From Hymenobacter nivis (GTDB lineage: Bacteria; Bacteroidota; Bacteroidia; Cytophagales; Hymenobacteraceae), in NCBI RefSeq assembly GCF_006439025.1, contig NZ_RCYZ01000013.1, positions 1-46,336 of the forward strand: a DNA stretch of 46,336 bases, written 5' to 3'. Of the stretch, positions 23,375 through 30,754 are shown piece after piece. The notes under the pieces were generated by a model. The model saw nothing but the letters and a program-made list of their open reading frames with translations, did no database searches and had not been told where the DNA came from. The translations under genes were made by a program, and so were the position numbers. Position 1 is the first letter of the stretch. Each line of letters starts with the position of its first letter.

Positions 23375-23808
23375 GCGCGCCCCGCTCCTGGGTGCTGGTG
23401 GCCAGCCGCGACCACATCCGGCACGGCGTGGTGCAGGGCATCGCCCAGGCCAACCACGGCCAGCCGGGCCCCCTGCATCGCTTGCAGCCCGGCGATGGCG
23501 TGGTGCTCTACGCGCCGAAGCTCGTGCACGGCCAGCCGGCGCCCTGCCAGTGCTTCGTGGCGCTGGGTGAGGTGGGCCCCGCGCCCGTTTTTCAGGTGCA
23601 GGTAACGCCGGACTTTGCGCCCTTTCGGCGGCGGGTTAGCTACCAGCCCGTTACCGAAGTACCCATCCAGCCGCTGCTCGCGCAGCTGAGCTTTATTACC
23701 GATAAAGCGCACTGGGGCTACCCCTTCCGGGCGGGCTACTTCGCTATCCCAGAGGCTGATTTCACTTTAATCGAGGCGGCGATGACTGCCCCTACGCATG
23801 GCCGATAA
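23371..23808 (+). CDS. EVE-domain (PUA-like) protein
   Basis: A 145-residue EVE/UPF0310-type protein. It begins S-W-V-L-V-A-S-R-D-H-I-R-H-G, then L-Q-P-G-D-G-V-V-L-Y-A-P-K, the middle F-R-R-R-V-S-Y, and F-R-A-G-Y-F-A-I-P near the end, all recognisable in this family. EVE domains bind modified nucleobases or RNA and often accompany restriction or nucleic-acid-related genes. The start is a GTG whose GTGA overlaps the VOC stop codon, so translation is coupled. The 3' end overlaps the MarR gene by 11 bp. Confidence 0.82.
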   Translation: MSAPRSWVLVASRDHIRHGVVQGIAQANHGQPGPLHRLQPGDGVVLYAPKLVHGQPAPCQCFVALGEVGPAPVFQVQVTPDFAPFRRRVSYQPVTEVPIQPLLAQLSFITDKAHWGYPFRAGYFAIPEADFTLIEAAMTAPTHGR

Positions 23809-24244
23809 CCCCATTTTCACTTACACGCAGCCCGAGGAAAGCACCGGCTACCTGCTCTGGCAGGTTACGATGGGCTGGCACCTGCGCATGAACCAGCAGC
23901 TGCGCCCGGTGGGCCTCACGCTCACGCAGTTCTCGCTGCTGGCCGGGCTGTATTGGCTGAGCCGGCAGGGCGAAGTCGTGACCCAGCAGCGGCTGGCCGA
24001 CTACGCCCACACCGACCGCATGATGACGTCCAAGGTGCTGCAAACGCTGGAAAAGAAAGGCTTGGTCGCGCGCCGCAGCAATCCGCACGACGGCCGGGCC
24101 AAGCAGCTGCAGCTGACCGACGCCGGCGAAGGCCTGTTGCGGCAAGCCCACGCCGTAATGCAGCAGGCCGACGGCCAGTTTTTTGGCCCCCTTGGGGCGG
24201 AAGCGGGGCTGTTCAACCAACTGCTAGCCCGCCTGATGGGCTAG
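23798..24244 (+). CDS. MarR-family transcriptional regulator
   Basis: A 148-residue winged-helix dimer. The DNA-binding core is L-T-L-T-Q-F-S-L-L-A-G-L, then T-Q-Q-R-L-A-D-Y-A-H-T-D-R-M-M-T-S-K-V-L-Q-T-L-E-K-K-G-L-V and the wing R-R-S-N-P-H-D-G-R-A-K-Q-L-Q-L-T. It overlaps the EVE gene and so is translated from the same message. The palindrome at 22974-22987, on the operon promoter, is its likely operator, giving negative feedback relieved by a small ligand. No cysteine-based switch is evident. Confidence 0.92.
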   Translation: MADNPIFTYTQPEESTGYLLWQVTMGWHLRMNQQLRPVGLTLTQFSLLAGLYWLSRQGEVVTQQRLADYAHTDRMMTSKVLQTLEKKGLVARRSNPHDGRAKQLQLTDAGEGLLRQAHAVMQQADGQFFGPLGAEAGLFNQLLARLMG

Positions 24245-24346
24245 CCACCCGGACCAAAGCCCGGACTACTCTAAAAAATGTCGCTTGCTAGCCTGTTAAA
24301 AAGGCGAACGGTCACTCTATGTCTCACTCATTTCATTCACCACCCC

Positions 24347-25207
24347 ATGCTTGCCATTACCGGCGCCACGGGCCAACTCGGCCAGGCCACGCTTCGTCAC
24401 GTAACCACTACAGTAGATGCCAGCCAGTTGGTGGCCCTCGTGCGTGACCCCCAAAAGGCCACCGGGCTGGTTGCCCCCGGCGTTATCCTCCGTCAGGGAG
24501 ACTATAACGACCCCGCCTCGCTGGTCGCCGCCTTTCAGGGGGTTAGCACCGTGCTGCTTATCTCCGGCACGGACCTAGCTACCCGTACTCAGCAGCACCG
24601 CCACGTTATCGACGCGGCCCGCGCGGCGGGCGTAACCCGCCTGGTGTACACCAGCGGGGTCAACCCTTCGGCCGATTCGGCCTTTATCGCCTCCCCCAGC
24701 CACGCGGCGACGGAAGACTACCTGCGCGCCTCGGGCCTGACTTACACGATTCTGCGCAACACGCTCTACCTGGATTTGCTGCCCATGCTTATCGACCCAG
24801 GCGCGCGGGCGCGGGGTGCCTTCTATTACGCGGCGGGCAAGGGCGCCGCCAGCTTTGCCCTGCGCGCCGAGATTGCCGAAGTATTGGCCACGGTGCTCAC
24901 CACCCCCGGCCACGACAACCAAACCTACGACATCGCCCCGGCCCCCGTGCACACGATGGCCGAGGTAACGGCCGCCATCAGCGCCGCCACCGGCCAGCCG
25001 CTGCGCTACGTGCCAATTTCCGGCGACGAGCTGACGGCGGCGCTGCGCCAGCATCACCTGCCCGAGCCGCTGGTGCTGCTCATCGCGAGCATGGCGCAGG
25101 CGCAGGCAAATCAAGAGTTCAACCTGACTAGTCCCGCTTTTGCGCAGCTACTGGGCCGCCAGCCCACCAGCTTAGCGGAGTTTGTCCAAAACGCGTTTGG
25201 GCGCTAG
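24347..25207 (+). CDS. NmrA-type NAD(P)-binding oxidoreductase (quinone-reductase-like SDR)
   Basis: A 286-residue Rossmann protein of the atypical SDR/NmrA group. The ATG at 24347 places the nucleotide motif I-T-G-A-T-G-Q-L-G at once, whereas the upstream in-frame start at 24278 adds an unrelated stretch. Further features are V-T-R-L-V-Y-T-S-G-V-N, then Y-T-I-L-R-N-T-L-Y-L-D-L-L, as in NAD(P)H:quinone oxidoreductase 2-like proteins (YtfG type). It follows the MarR gene by about 100 bp and is convergent with an HxlR regulator, with a shared terminator between them. A quinone or redox-sensor role is inferred. Confidence 0.88.
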   Translation: MLAITGATGQLGQATLRHVTTTVDASQLVALVRDPQKATGLVAPGVILRQGDYNDPASLVAAFQGVSTVLLISGTDLATRTQQHRHVIDAARAAGVTRLVYTSGVNPSADSAFIASPSHAATEDYLRASGLTYTILRNTLYLDLLPMLIDPGARARGAFYYAAGKGAASFALRAEIAEVLATVLTTPGHDNQTYDIAPAPVHTMAEVTAAISAATGQPLRYVPISGDELTAALRQHHLPEPLVLLIASMAQAQANQEFNLTSPAFAQLLGRQPTSLAEFVQNAFGR

Positions 25208-25236
25208 GTCATGCACCAAGCGGGCAAGGGACAGCC

Positions 25237-25279
25237 AGTGAGGTAGTGGACAAGACGATGCCGTAACCGCTACCTCACT
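25237..25279. terminator. Bidirectional hairpin between convergent genes
   Basis: Perfect arms AGTGAGGTAG (25237-25246) and CTACCTCACT (25270-25279), extending by GG/CC after one mismatch, lie between the stops of the NmrA-like gene and the minus-strand HxlR gene. Confidence 0.65.
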
Positions 25280-25309
25280 AACTTAAAAGCATCTGGAATT
25301 ACACCTCGC

Positions 25310-25675
25310 TCACTGCGCAGGACCCATGATGCGGGCGCGATGCGCCAGCCCCCAATCCGCCAGGCTATCCGTCAGCGCTTTGAGCGAGCGGCCCGTATCG
25401 GACAGGCTATAGGTCACGGTCAGCGGCTTACTCGCCGACACTTCCCGCACGATTAGCCCGTTCGTTTCCAGGTCCTGCAGCTCGCGACTCAGCACCTTGC
25501 CCGAGATGCCGGTCACCTCCCGCAGCAAGGCCGAATAGCGCAGCGGCTGGTAGCATAGGCGGGCAATGAGGGCCAGCTTCCACTTCCCGCTCAGCAAGTC
25601 GAGCGTGTCATCGAGGGCGCGCATCCGCTGGATGCAGGCGCTGCTAAGGGGGTGGTTGGGGGTTACTTGTTCCAT
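25310..25675 (-). CDS. HxlR-family transcriptional regulator
   Basis: A 121-residue winged-helix regulator: L-S-G-K-W-K-L-A-L-I-A-R-L, L-R-Y-S-A-L-L-R-E-V-T-G-I-S-G-K-V-L-S-R-E-L-Q-D-L and the wing V-T-Y-S-L-S-D-T-G-R-S-L. Cys14 before the first helix is where redox-sensing HxlR proteins (YodB/QorR type) carry their sensor cysteine. It is divergent from a nitroreductase gene, and a long inverted repeat overlapping both promoters lies between. This is the usual layout for a quinone- or diamide-responsive repressor controlling a nitroreductase. Confidence 0.92.
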   Translation of the reverse strand: MEQVTPNHPLSSACIQRMRALDDTLDLLSGKWKLALIARLCYQPLRYSALLREVTGISGKVLSRELQDLETNGLIVREVSASKPLTVTYSLSDTGRSLKALTDSLADWGLAHRARIMGPAQ

Positions 25676-25738
25676 GGCAAAGCTGGTTACCTGCGTGTCA
25701 CTTGAGGGGCGTGCTTGTCCCGGTTACTTTTTGTCCCT

Positions 25739-25773
25739 AAGGTACTAGCTGACAGTAGGCGCTAGTACCTTTG
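25739..25773. promoter_or_regulatory. Operator and -7 box between HxlR and nitroreductase genes
   Basis: Perfect 11-bp arms AAGGTACTAGC (25739-25749) and GCTAGTACCTT (25761-25771) are separated by 11 bp. The right arm runs into TACCTTTG (25766-25773), a perfect TAnnTTTG box for the nitroreductase gene (ATG at 25806). On the minus strand the left arm gives TACCTTAG, a near-match for the HxlR gene. One bound dimer would block both promoters. Confidence 0.7.
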
Positions 25774-25805
25774 CCGAGCAATTAGTTCCTAAAGCACTTA
25801 CCAGC

Positions 25806-26492
25806 ATGTCCTTGATTGAAGACCTGACGTGGCGCTACGCCACCAAAAAGATGAATGGGCAGCGCATCCCGGCCGATAAGCTAGCCTACATCTTGGAAGC
25901 CGCCCGGCTCGCCCCCTCCTCTTCGGGCCTGCAGCCCTACAAAATCCTTGTTATCTCGGACCCCGCCTTGCTAGCGAAAGTCAAAGAAGTCGCCTTCCAG
26001 CAAAGTCAGATTACGGACTGCTCGCACCTGCTGGTTTTTGCGGCCTGGGACGGCTACAGTGAGGCGCGCATCACGCGCGTCTTCAACTACCTGACGGACG
26101 AGCGGGGCTTGCCGCGCGAGACGATGGACGACTACAAGCAAACTATTCTGGCCATGTATGAGCCGCTGGGCACCGAATGGCAAGCCCACCACGCGGCCAA
26201 GCAGAGCTACATCGCCTTTGCCCTAGCCATCGCGGCGGCGGCCGAACAGCGGGTGGATGCTACCCCCATCGAAGGCTTTGACAATGCGCGGCTTGATGCC
26301 CTCCTTCATCTTACGGGCAGTGGCTACCGCAGCACGGTGCTGTTGCCGCTGGGCTACCGGGCGGAAGAAGGTGACTGGCTGGTGAAGCTGAAAAAAGTAC
26401 GCACGCCCCAGGCAGACTTTATTACCGAACTGACCCTGGCCGATGTGGCCGCGCCTGAAGACAAACCGCTGCCGGTAGCCAGTCAACATTAA
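25806..26492 (+). CDS. Nitroreductase-family NAD(P)H-dependent oxidoreductase
   Basis: A 228-residue flavoenzyme (FMN). The N-terminus reads R-Y-A-T-K-K-M-N-G, then I-L-E-A-A-R-L-A-P-S-S-S-G-L-Q-P-Y-K-I, the FMN-binding signature of NfsB/YodC-type nitroreductases. C-terminally, G-Y-R-S-T-V-L-L-P-L-G-Y-R-A-E-E-G-D closes the flavin site. Such enzymes reduce nitroaromatics and quinones by two electrons. Control by the divergent HxlR through the palindrome at 25739-25771 is likely. A hairpin terminator follows at 26515. Confidence 0.93.
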   Translation: MSLIEDLTWRYATKKMNGQRIPADKLAYILEAARLAPSSSGLQPYKILVISDPALLAKVKEVAFQQSQITDCSHLLVFAAWDGYSEARITRVFNYLTDERGLPRETMDDYKQTILAMYEPLGTEWQAHHAAKQSYIAFALAIAAAAEQRVDATPIEGFDNARLDALLHLTGSGYRSTVLLPLGYRAEEGDWLVKLKKVRTPQADFITELTLADVAAPEDKPLPVASQH

Positions 26493-26514
26493 CACCCAGT
26501 CATTTGCCCCTATT

Positions 26515-26573
26515 GCCAGCAGTGGCCAGTAGCTATCTGCTCGTTAAAGTAGCGAGTAGGGGGCGCTGCTGGT
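26515..26573 (+). terminator. Nested hairpin after the nitroreductase gene
   Basis: Outer arms CCAGCAG (26516-26522) and CTGCTGG (26566-26572) and inner arms CTGCTCG (26537-26543) and CGAGTAG (26553-26559, one G-T pair) fold into a long stem just after the stop codon. Confidence 0.6.
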
Positions 26574-26937
26574 AGTAATAAAATGCTATCCTAAAACCAC
26601 GCTGAGCAGAAAGCGCATCAGCCCTTTTCCAAGGATTGTCTTCGATCAAACATTATGTAACTGGACAAAAGGCAGGGGTAGTGAAAATTACGAAGAGCCA
26701 GATTTTCTACTTTTTGTGCAATTATATCACCTGTGTAGAAGGACGCTTTCCTAGCCAGACCAAGAAGCACAGCAAGCACTAAGGAAACAGCTCACTAGCC
26801 GCGACTGCGCGGCAGCCGACCGCTTGTTGGTCTATTGGTTCAAGTAGCTTGTTTAACGGCGCTTACTAAGTGCAGGCGCGCCTCCCCGTATATCTTGCTG
26901 CGGTCGATGTACTCCACTACCCTTTGCCCACACGCTT
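26574..26937. other. Intergenic region, no gene seen
   Basis: About 360 bp with mixed composition. Nothing coding is supportable. A run around 26735-26840 looks like old, decayed coding sequence, perhaps of an insertion element, but I could not identify it. CTACCCTTTG near 26918-26927 resembles a -7 box with one extra base, close to the start of the next gene. Confidence 0.35.
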
Positions 26938-27966
26938 ATGGCCATACTTATTCGCTTACTTCTTATCGGGCTGGTGGGTCTGGTAAGCGAACAAGCGGCG
27001 GCGCAAACCCGCACGATGGAGGAACGATTACGGTCCGTTCCCGATAGTGTCACCGTCGGTCGACTCACCGTGGTCAACGTGTTTAAATACCAGCTGTTAG
27101 CGGCTAGCAGCTCCCAAAGAGCCGCGGCGGCTACCCTCCTTGCCGATAAAGTCTACCGGCCGTATGCCGCGGTTTGGCAGCAAATGGGTCAAGCCTTCGG
27201 CAACGCGTTCCAACCCGCCGCTTTCACGCGGTGGAACCTACGTTTGACGGACAGTCTGGCGGCCGTGGTCCAGCCCAAGCTGGCGTGGCTGCTGGCCAGT
27301 AACCTGGATTCGCTCTTTGGGCGGCAGCTCCAGCAACTCCACCGGACCACCGGCCGCCTGCCAGCGGGGCGCTGGCTCATCTTTTTTAGTCCCTACGAGC
27401 AGATGGGCCTCGTGATGGGGGGATTTGATAACCAAGCCATGTTGGTTGACCTAAGCGATAAGCGCGTGACGAGCGAAACGCTTCAGTTTGGCTTCCCGCA
27501 CGAGCTGCAACACATGATCTACTACGAAACAAGCACGCAGGACCCCGATAAGGACTCCGCGCTGTACGCCGTGCTCGACGAGGGCTTCGCCTCCTATGCC
27601 GTGTACAAGTATTACGACGAACGCGTGTCGCTCGACAAAGCCATTTTTGCCAAGACTACCCCGGCGGAACTGGCGTGGTGTTTGGCGCACGAGCGCGAAA
27701 TTTTTGAGAAAGCCCAGCCGTATCTGCTGGCCAAGATTGATGCGAAGAATGCGCTCATGTGTGGGGTTCGCGTCGGGAACTGTCCGAAGTTGTTCGCCGA
27801 AGCGCCGAGCAATTTGATTTACTTCTTAGGCTTTCGCATCATCCAGGCGTACGAGAAAAAACGGGGCCGCGGCACCTGGAAAGACGTCTATACCAAACCC
27901 GTTCGGGAAGTCCTGGCCCAGAGTGGTTATGGCCAACAGTGGCAAAAGAGTCGTCCAAAAAAGTGA
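26938..27966 (+). CDS. Exported HExxH metallopeptidase-like protein
   Basis: A 342-residue protein with a signal peptide (I-R-L-L-L-I-G-L-V-G-L-V, cleavage probably after A-A-A at about 22). In the second half is H188-E-L-Q-H192, with D-E215-G-F-A-S-Y 23 residues later. HExxH plus a downstream Glu is the zinc site of gluzincin peptidases, and the layout recalls DUF2268/GldB-like predicted Zn proteases of Bacteroidota. No other domain is recognised. It may act in the periplasm or on the cell surface. Its neighbours do not suggest a substrate. The starting ATG is the only one before the leader. Confidence 0.72.
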   Translation: MAILIRLLLIGLVGLVSEQAAAQTRTMEERLRSVPDSVTVGRLTVVNVFKYQLLAASSSQRAAAATLLADKVYRPYAAVWQQMGQAFGNAFQPAAFTRWNLRLTDSLAAVVQPKLAWLLASNLDSLFGRQLQQLHRTTGRLPAGRWLIFFSPYEQMGLVMGGFDNQAMLVDLSDKRVTSETLQFGFPHELQHMIYYETSTQDPDKDSALYAVLDEGFASYAVYKYYDERVSLDKAIFAKTTPAELAWCLAHEREIFEKAQPYLLAKIDAKNALMCGVRVGNCPKLFAEAPSNLIYFLGFRIIQAYEKKRGRGTWKDVYTKPVREVLAQSGYGQQWQKSRPKK

Positions 27967-28043
27967 ACCCGTTACGGCCAATTCGCACTACTTCCATGCT
28001 TGATAGCGCAAAGACTTGACGCAGAATGTAGAGTAAGAGCGAC

Positions 28044-28063
28044 CAGAAAGGCGCACCTTTCTG
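28044..28063 (+). terminator. Small hairpin after the metallopeptidase-like gene
   Basis: Perfect arms CAGAAAGG (28044-28051) and CCTTTCTG (28056-28063) with a CGCA loop, about 80 bp past the stop codon. There is no T-run, so termination is uncertain. Confidence 0.4.
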
Positions 28064-28095
28064 AGGCCCCCTCCGATGAGTACTAAAAGCTAGCC

Positions 28096-28260
28096 TAGGG
28101 GGTGTCTCAGCAGCTCAAGAAGTAGGGTCTGAATCAATAGTAGGAGACCGGTACTTTCTGAGCCAGCAGCGGCGTTCGAAAAACCCGCTCGCAAAACGGC
28201 CCTGAAAACCGCGTTTTCAGAGCCGTTGGTGTGGGTAGGGAAGTCGTTCGGAAAACAGTA
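28096..28260. mobile_element. Possible insertion-sequence end remnant
   Basis: The segment starts AGGGGGTGTCTCAGCAG nearby (from about 28095), resembling the ends of IS5/IS4-type elements. It contains a strong hairpin at 28195-28227 (AACGGC..CTGAAAA pairing with TTTTCAG..GCCGTT). No transposase is recognisable. It is called only as a possible remnant. Confidence 0.3.
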
Positions 28261-28319
28261 GATTGCGCGTGCCGTGCCGTGAAGCACGTCGCGGCTGTCG
28301 CTTCTATTGCCTGCCTACG

Positions 28320-28754
28320 ATGCCTCCCCCGCCCGCCCGCTTGTTGGTTGCCTTCCTGGTGGTGATGCCCCTTTTAACGTGGGCGCAGCACACCGTCCCC
28401 GCCCCCGGCGCCCCAACGACCGCGCGTGAGCTGGTCCACAAGACCTTTCTGATCGGATACCCCGACGCGGCGCACCCGCCCGCACCGGAGGACCGCAGTT
28501 ATTTTATCTTCCAACCGGACGGCCGTGCGGTCTACCGGGGGACCCGAGGCGTTGCGGTGCAGAAAGACAGCCCCCTGGGGTGGCGCGTGGCGGGGGACTC
28601 TCTGTTTTTGACCCCGGGCGCGGTGACCCTGGAAGCCGCGGGCCAGACGCAACGCATCGCGCGCGCGGTGGTGCGGTACGCCGTTACCAAAGTCCCCGGG
28701 GGGTACTTGCTGCGGCGCAACGCGGAGCAAACGCTGTTGACGGAGGTGAAGTAA
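28320..28754 (+). CDS. Small exported protein of unknown function
   Basis: A 144-residue protein. From the ATG at 28320 a signal peptide is obvious (L-L-V-A-F-L-V-V-M-P-L-L-T-W-A-Q), whereas the upstream in-frame start adds unrelated residues. The mature part is rich in beta strands: F-I-F-Q-P-D-G-R-A-V-Y-R-G, then L-F-L-T-P-G-A-V-T-L, and G-G-Y-L-L-R-R-N-A at the end. This suggests a small beta-barrel or lipocalin-like domain of the type often annotated as hypothetical in Hymenobacter. No catalytic motif is seen. A long hairpin follows. Confidence 0.65.
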   Translation: MPPPPARLLVAFLVVMPLLTWAQHTVPAPGAPTTARELVHKTFLIGYPDAAHPPAPEDRSYFIFQPDGRAVYRGTRGVAVQKDSPLGWRVAGDSLFLTPGAVTLEAAGQTQRIARAVVRYAVTKVPGGYLLRRNAEQTLLTEVK

Positions 28755-28770
28755 GCGGTGACCGCGGGCG

Positions 28771-28857
28771 GCGTCGGGGAACGGCTGCGGGCGGGGCAAG
28801 GAAGCGGGTTTACTGGCTTCGCTAAAGTGGGGCCTTTTACCCCGCCCGCCCCGACGC
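28771..28857 (+). terminator. Long GC-rich stem after the small exported protein
   Basis: GCGTCGGGG (28771-28779) and GCGGGCGGGG (28787-28796) pair with CCCCGCCCGC (28840-28849) and CCCCGACGC (28849-28857), giving a nearly continuous long stem; a GAAGC/GCTTC hairpin sits inside. Position after the stop suggests a terminator that insulates the toxin-antitoxin operon downstream. Confidence 0.6.
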
Positions 28858-28952
28858 GCCCAATCGGGAATAAGGTCCGCTGAGAGGGGTTGTCACGTCT
28901 TCCCGTCCTTCGTTTGCAATATGTAAAATGGGATAAATCAGGAGTCAGGCGG

Positions 28953-28998
28953 GCGCATTTTGTCAAGTTTTTGCCGGCAAAAACTTGACAAAATGCGC
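28953..28998. promoter_or_regulatory. Perfect 46-bp palindrome, probable AbiE operator
   Basis: Two 23-bp arms meet with no loop at 28975/28976. The left arm begins GCGCATTTTGTCAAG and runs into TTTTTGCC; the right arm is its exact complement. The right arm contains TTGACA (28985-28990). 21 bp after its TTG is TAATTTTA (29009-29016), a one-mismatch -7 box, so the palindrome covers the -33 region of the antitoxin promoter. AbiEi-type antitoxins are known to bind inverted repeats in their own promoter and repress it, which makes this the likely operator. Confidence 0.7.
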
Positions 28999-29051
28999 TC
29001 CATAAGCGTAATTTTACGTGGCTATTAAGCGTAGTACATAAGTACCTGGGT

Positions 29052-29780
29052 ATGGCAAAGGTGTCTATTATGCAGCGGGTAAAAGCGCAACTGAACCAGC
29101 TCCCGCCGGGTGCGCTGGTCGGCTACGCGGACTTCGTTCAGGAACCTGGCCAATTTGCGGCCGTAGCGGCGGCCTTGAGTCGCCTCAGTAAAGCGGGCGA
29201 AATCATCCGCTTTGCCAAAGGCCAATACTATCGCCCCCACCTTAGCCGCTTCGGTACGGTGCCCCCCAGTGACCAAGCCGTGCTGGCAGTTGTGGGGGCG
29301 ACTACGGGGCAACTAGTGCCTTATGCAACAGGCATCAGTGTGTATAACCGCCTGGGATTGACCACGCAAGTGCCGGCGGTCGTTACCCTGGCATCCACGC
29401 GGCGGCGGCGCAACCTGCCCCGCCGTTTACGCACCGTTGTGCGGCCGGCGCTGGAGCAGGCCAGCGATGTCCCGCTGCTGCAGTGGCTGGAAGTGCTGCG
29501 CGACGTGCGGCGAATTCCTGACACTTCTCCCGACCGCGTCGTGACGCGCGTGGCCAAGGAGCTCCGGCTGCTCACCCCGGCCGCCCGCCGCCGACTCGTC
29601 GCGCTTGCCTCTCAACAAACGCCCCCCCGGGGCCGGGCCTTGTTGGGAGCCCTGCTGGAAAACATCCCCAACAAGAAAGGGGCTGCTGCGCTGCGCCAGA
29701 CCCTGAATCCGCTCACCACCTATCGCCTTGGGATCAGCGCTAAGGTGCTCCCCAACCGCGCCGCTTGGCACATTCAATGA
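29052..29780 (+). CDS. AbiEi-type antitoxin/transcriptional regulator (DUF6088-like)
   Basis: A 242-residue protein. The N-terminal winged-helix region is L-V-G-Y-A-D-F, then A-L-S-R-L-S-K-A-G-E-I-I-R-F-A-K-G-Q-Y-Y-R-P, a standard AbiEi/DUF6088 segment in which a wing Tyr-Tyr follows the recognition helix. The C-terminal domain contains the basic stretch R-R-R-R-N-L-P-R-R-L-R. In AbiE systems this protein represses the operon and counteracts the toxin without forming a stable complex with it (type IV). Its 3' end overlaps the toxin gene by ATGA (29777-29780). A perfect palindrome lies about 54 bp upstream. Most likely it binds there. Confidence 0.87.
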   Translation: MAKVSIMQRVKAQLNQLPPGALVGYADFVQEPGQFAAVAAALSRLSKAGEIIRFAKGQYYRPHLSRFGTVPPSDQAVLAVVGATTGQLVPYATGISVYNRLGLTTQVPAVVTLASTRRRRNLPRRLRTVVRPALEQASDVPLLQWLEVLRDVRRIPDTSPDRVVTRVAKELRLLTPAARRRLVALASQQTPPRGRALLGALLENIPNKKGAAALRQTLNPLTTYRLGISAKVLPNRAAWHIQ

Positions 29781-30754
29781 CCCTGCACCTGCACCCCACT
29801 GACTTTCGCGCCTTATTAGCGGCCACGGCCCAGCAACTGGGGATGGCTGACGTCTTGATCGAGAAAGACTACTGGGTCACCTACATACTGCGTGCGCTGG
29901 CCGATTCGCCTTACCGAGACCAAGTGGTCTTTAAGGGCGGTACGGCGCTGAGCAAAGCGTACGGGCTATCGGAGCGCTTCTCGGAAGACGTGGACTTGGC
30001 CATTGCCGGCACCGAGGGTTGGAGCAACAACCAAGTTAAGAAACTGATGGACTCGGCTGCTCGGCATTTGACGCAGGGATTAGCGGCAGACCCCACGGCA
30101 CCCGGCACCAGTCGCGGCAGTCACTTTCGGAAGACGGCCCACCAGTTCCCTGCGCTATTGGCCGGGGGGGCCACTTGGGATTCTCAGCTTCGCACGGGAG
30201 CTGTGCTATTGGAAATCAATGCTTTTGCCCGTCCTTATCCAAGCCACCGGCGCGCCATTCAATCCTACTTAGGTCAATTTCTAGCACAGCAGGGCCAAAC
30301 GGAAGCAATGGTCGAGTTTGGCTTGGCTCCCTTTGAGGTGCTGACCCTCGCGTTGGAACGCACGCTGACCGAGAAAATTCTAGCGTTGGTACGGGCGGGC
30401 GCCGCACCGGACCCGTTGCGAGAGTTGGAGGCGAAGATTCGGCACGCCTACGATGTGCACCAGATTTTACAACAGCCAGCGGTGGCGGCTTTCTTCGCCA
30501 GTCCCGCCTTTGCGCACCTGCTACAGGAAGTACAGGCGGACGATGCGCGGAACCAAGAATTTCAGGGTGACTGGGCGACGCAACCCCTAACCCAGGCGCA
30601 GCTGTTTGCGGACGGTGGCCGCACGTGGGCGCGCTTAATTCCAACGTATCTAGACGGATTTCGCAAGCTTGTGTACGGGGTACTCCCGCCCGCCGGAGCA
30701 GTTGGCCAAACGTTGGCTCTTGTTGGGACACGCTTGCAAGCGCTGGCTATGTAG
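29777..30754 (+). CDS. abiEii: AbiEii-type nucleotidyltransferase toxin
   Basis: A 325-residue AbiEii/AbiGii-family nucleotidyltransferase. The motif E-K-D-Y-W at 29-33 is followed by the core V-F-K-G-G-T-A-L-S-K (G54-G55, K60) and the metal-binding S-E-D71-V-D73-L. A later L-T-E-K-I-L-A-L-V-R-A segment is also typical. Relatives transfer nucleotides to tRNA acceptor ends or similar RNA and arrest growth during phage infection. I chose the ATG at 29777, which overlaps the antitoxin stop, rather than a TTG at 29765. The last 8 bp overlap the end of a convergent recombinase gene. All catalytic residues are present, so the toxin is probably active. Confidence 0.93.
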   Translation: MTLHLHPTDFRALLAATAQQLGMADVLIEKDYWVTYILRALADSPYRDQVVFKGGTALSKAYGLSERFSEDVDLAIAGTEGWSNNQVKKLMDSAARHLTQGLAADPTAPGTSRGSHFRKTAHQFPALLAGGATWDSQLRTGAVLLEINAFARPYPSHRRAIQSYLGQFLAQQGQTEAMVEFGLAPFEVLTLALERTLTEKILALVRAGAAPDPLRELEAKIRHAYDVHQILQQPAVAAFFASPAFAHLLQEVQADDARNQEFQGDWATQPLTQAQLFADGGRTWARLIPTYLDGFRKLVYGVLPPAGAVGQTLALVGTRLQALAM

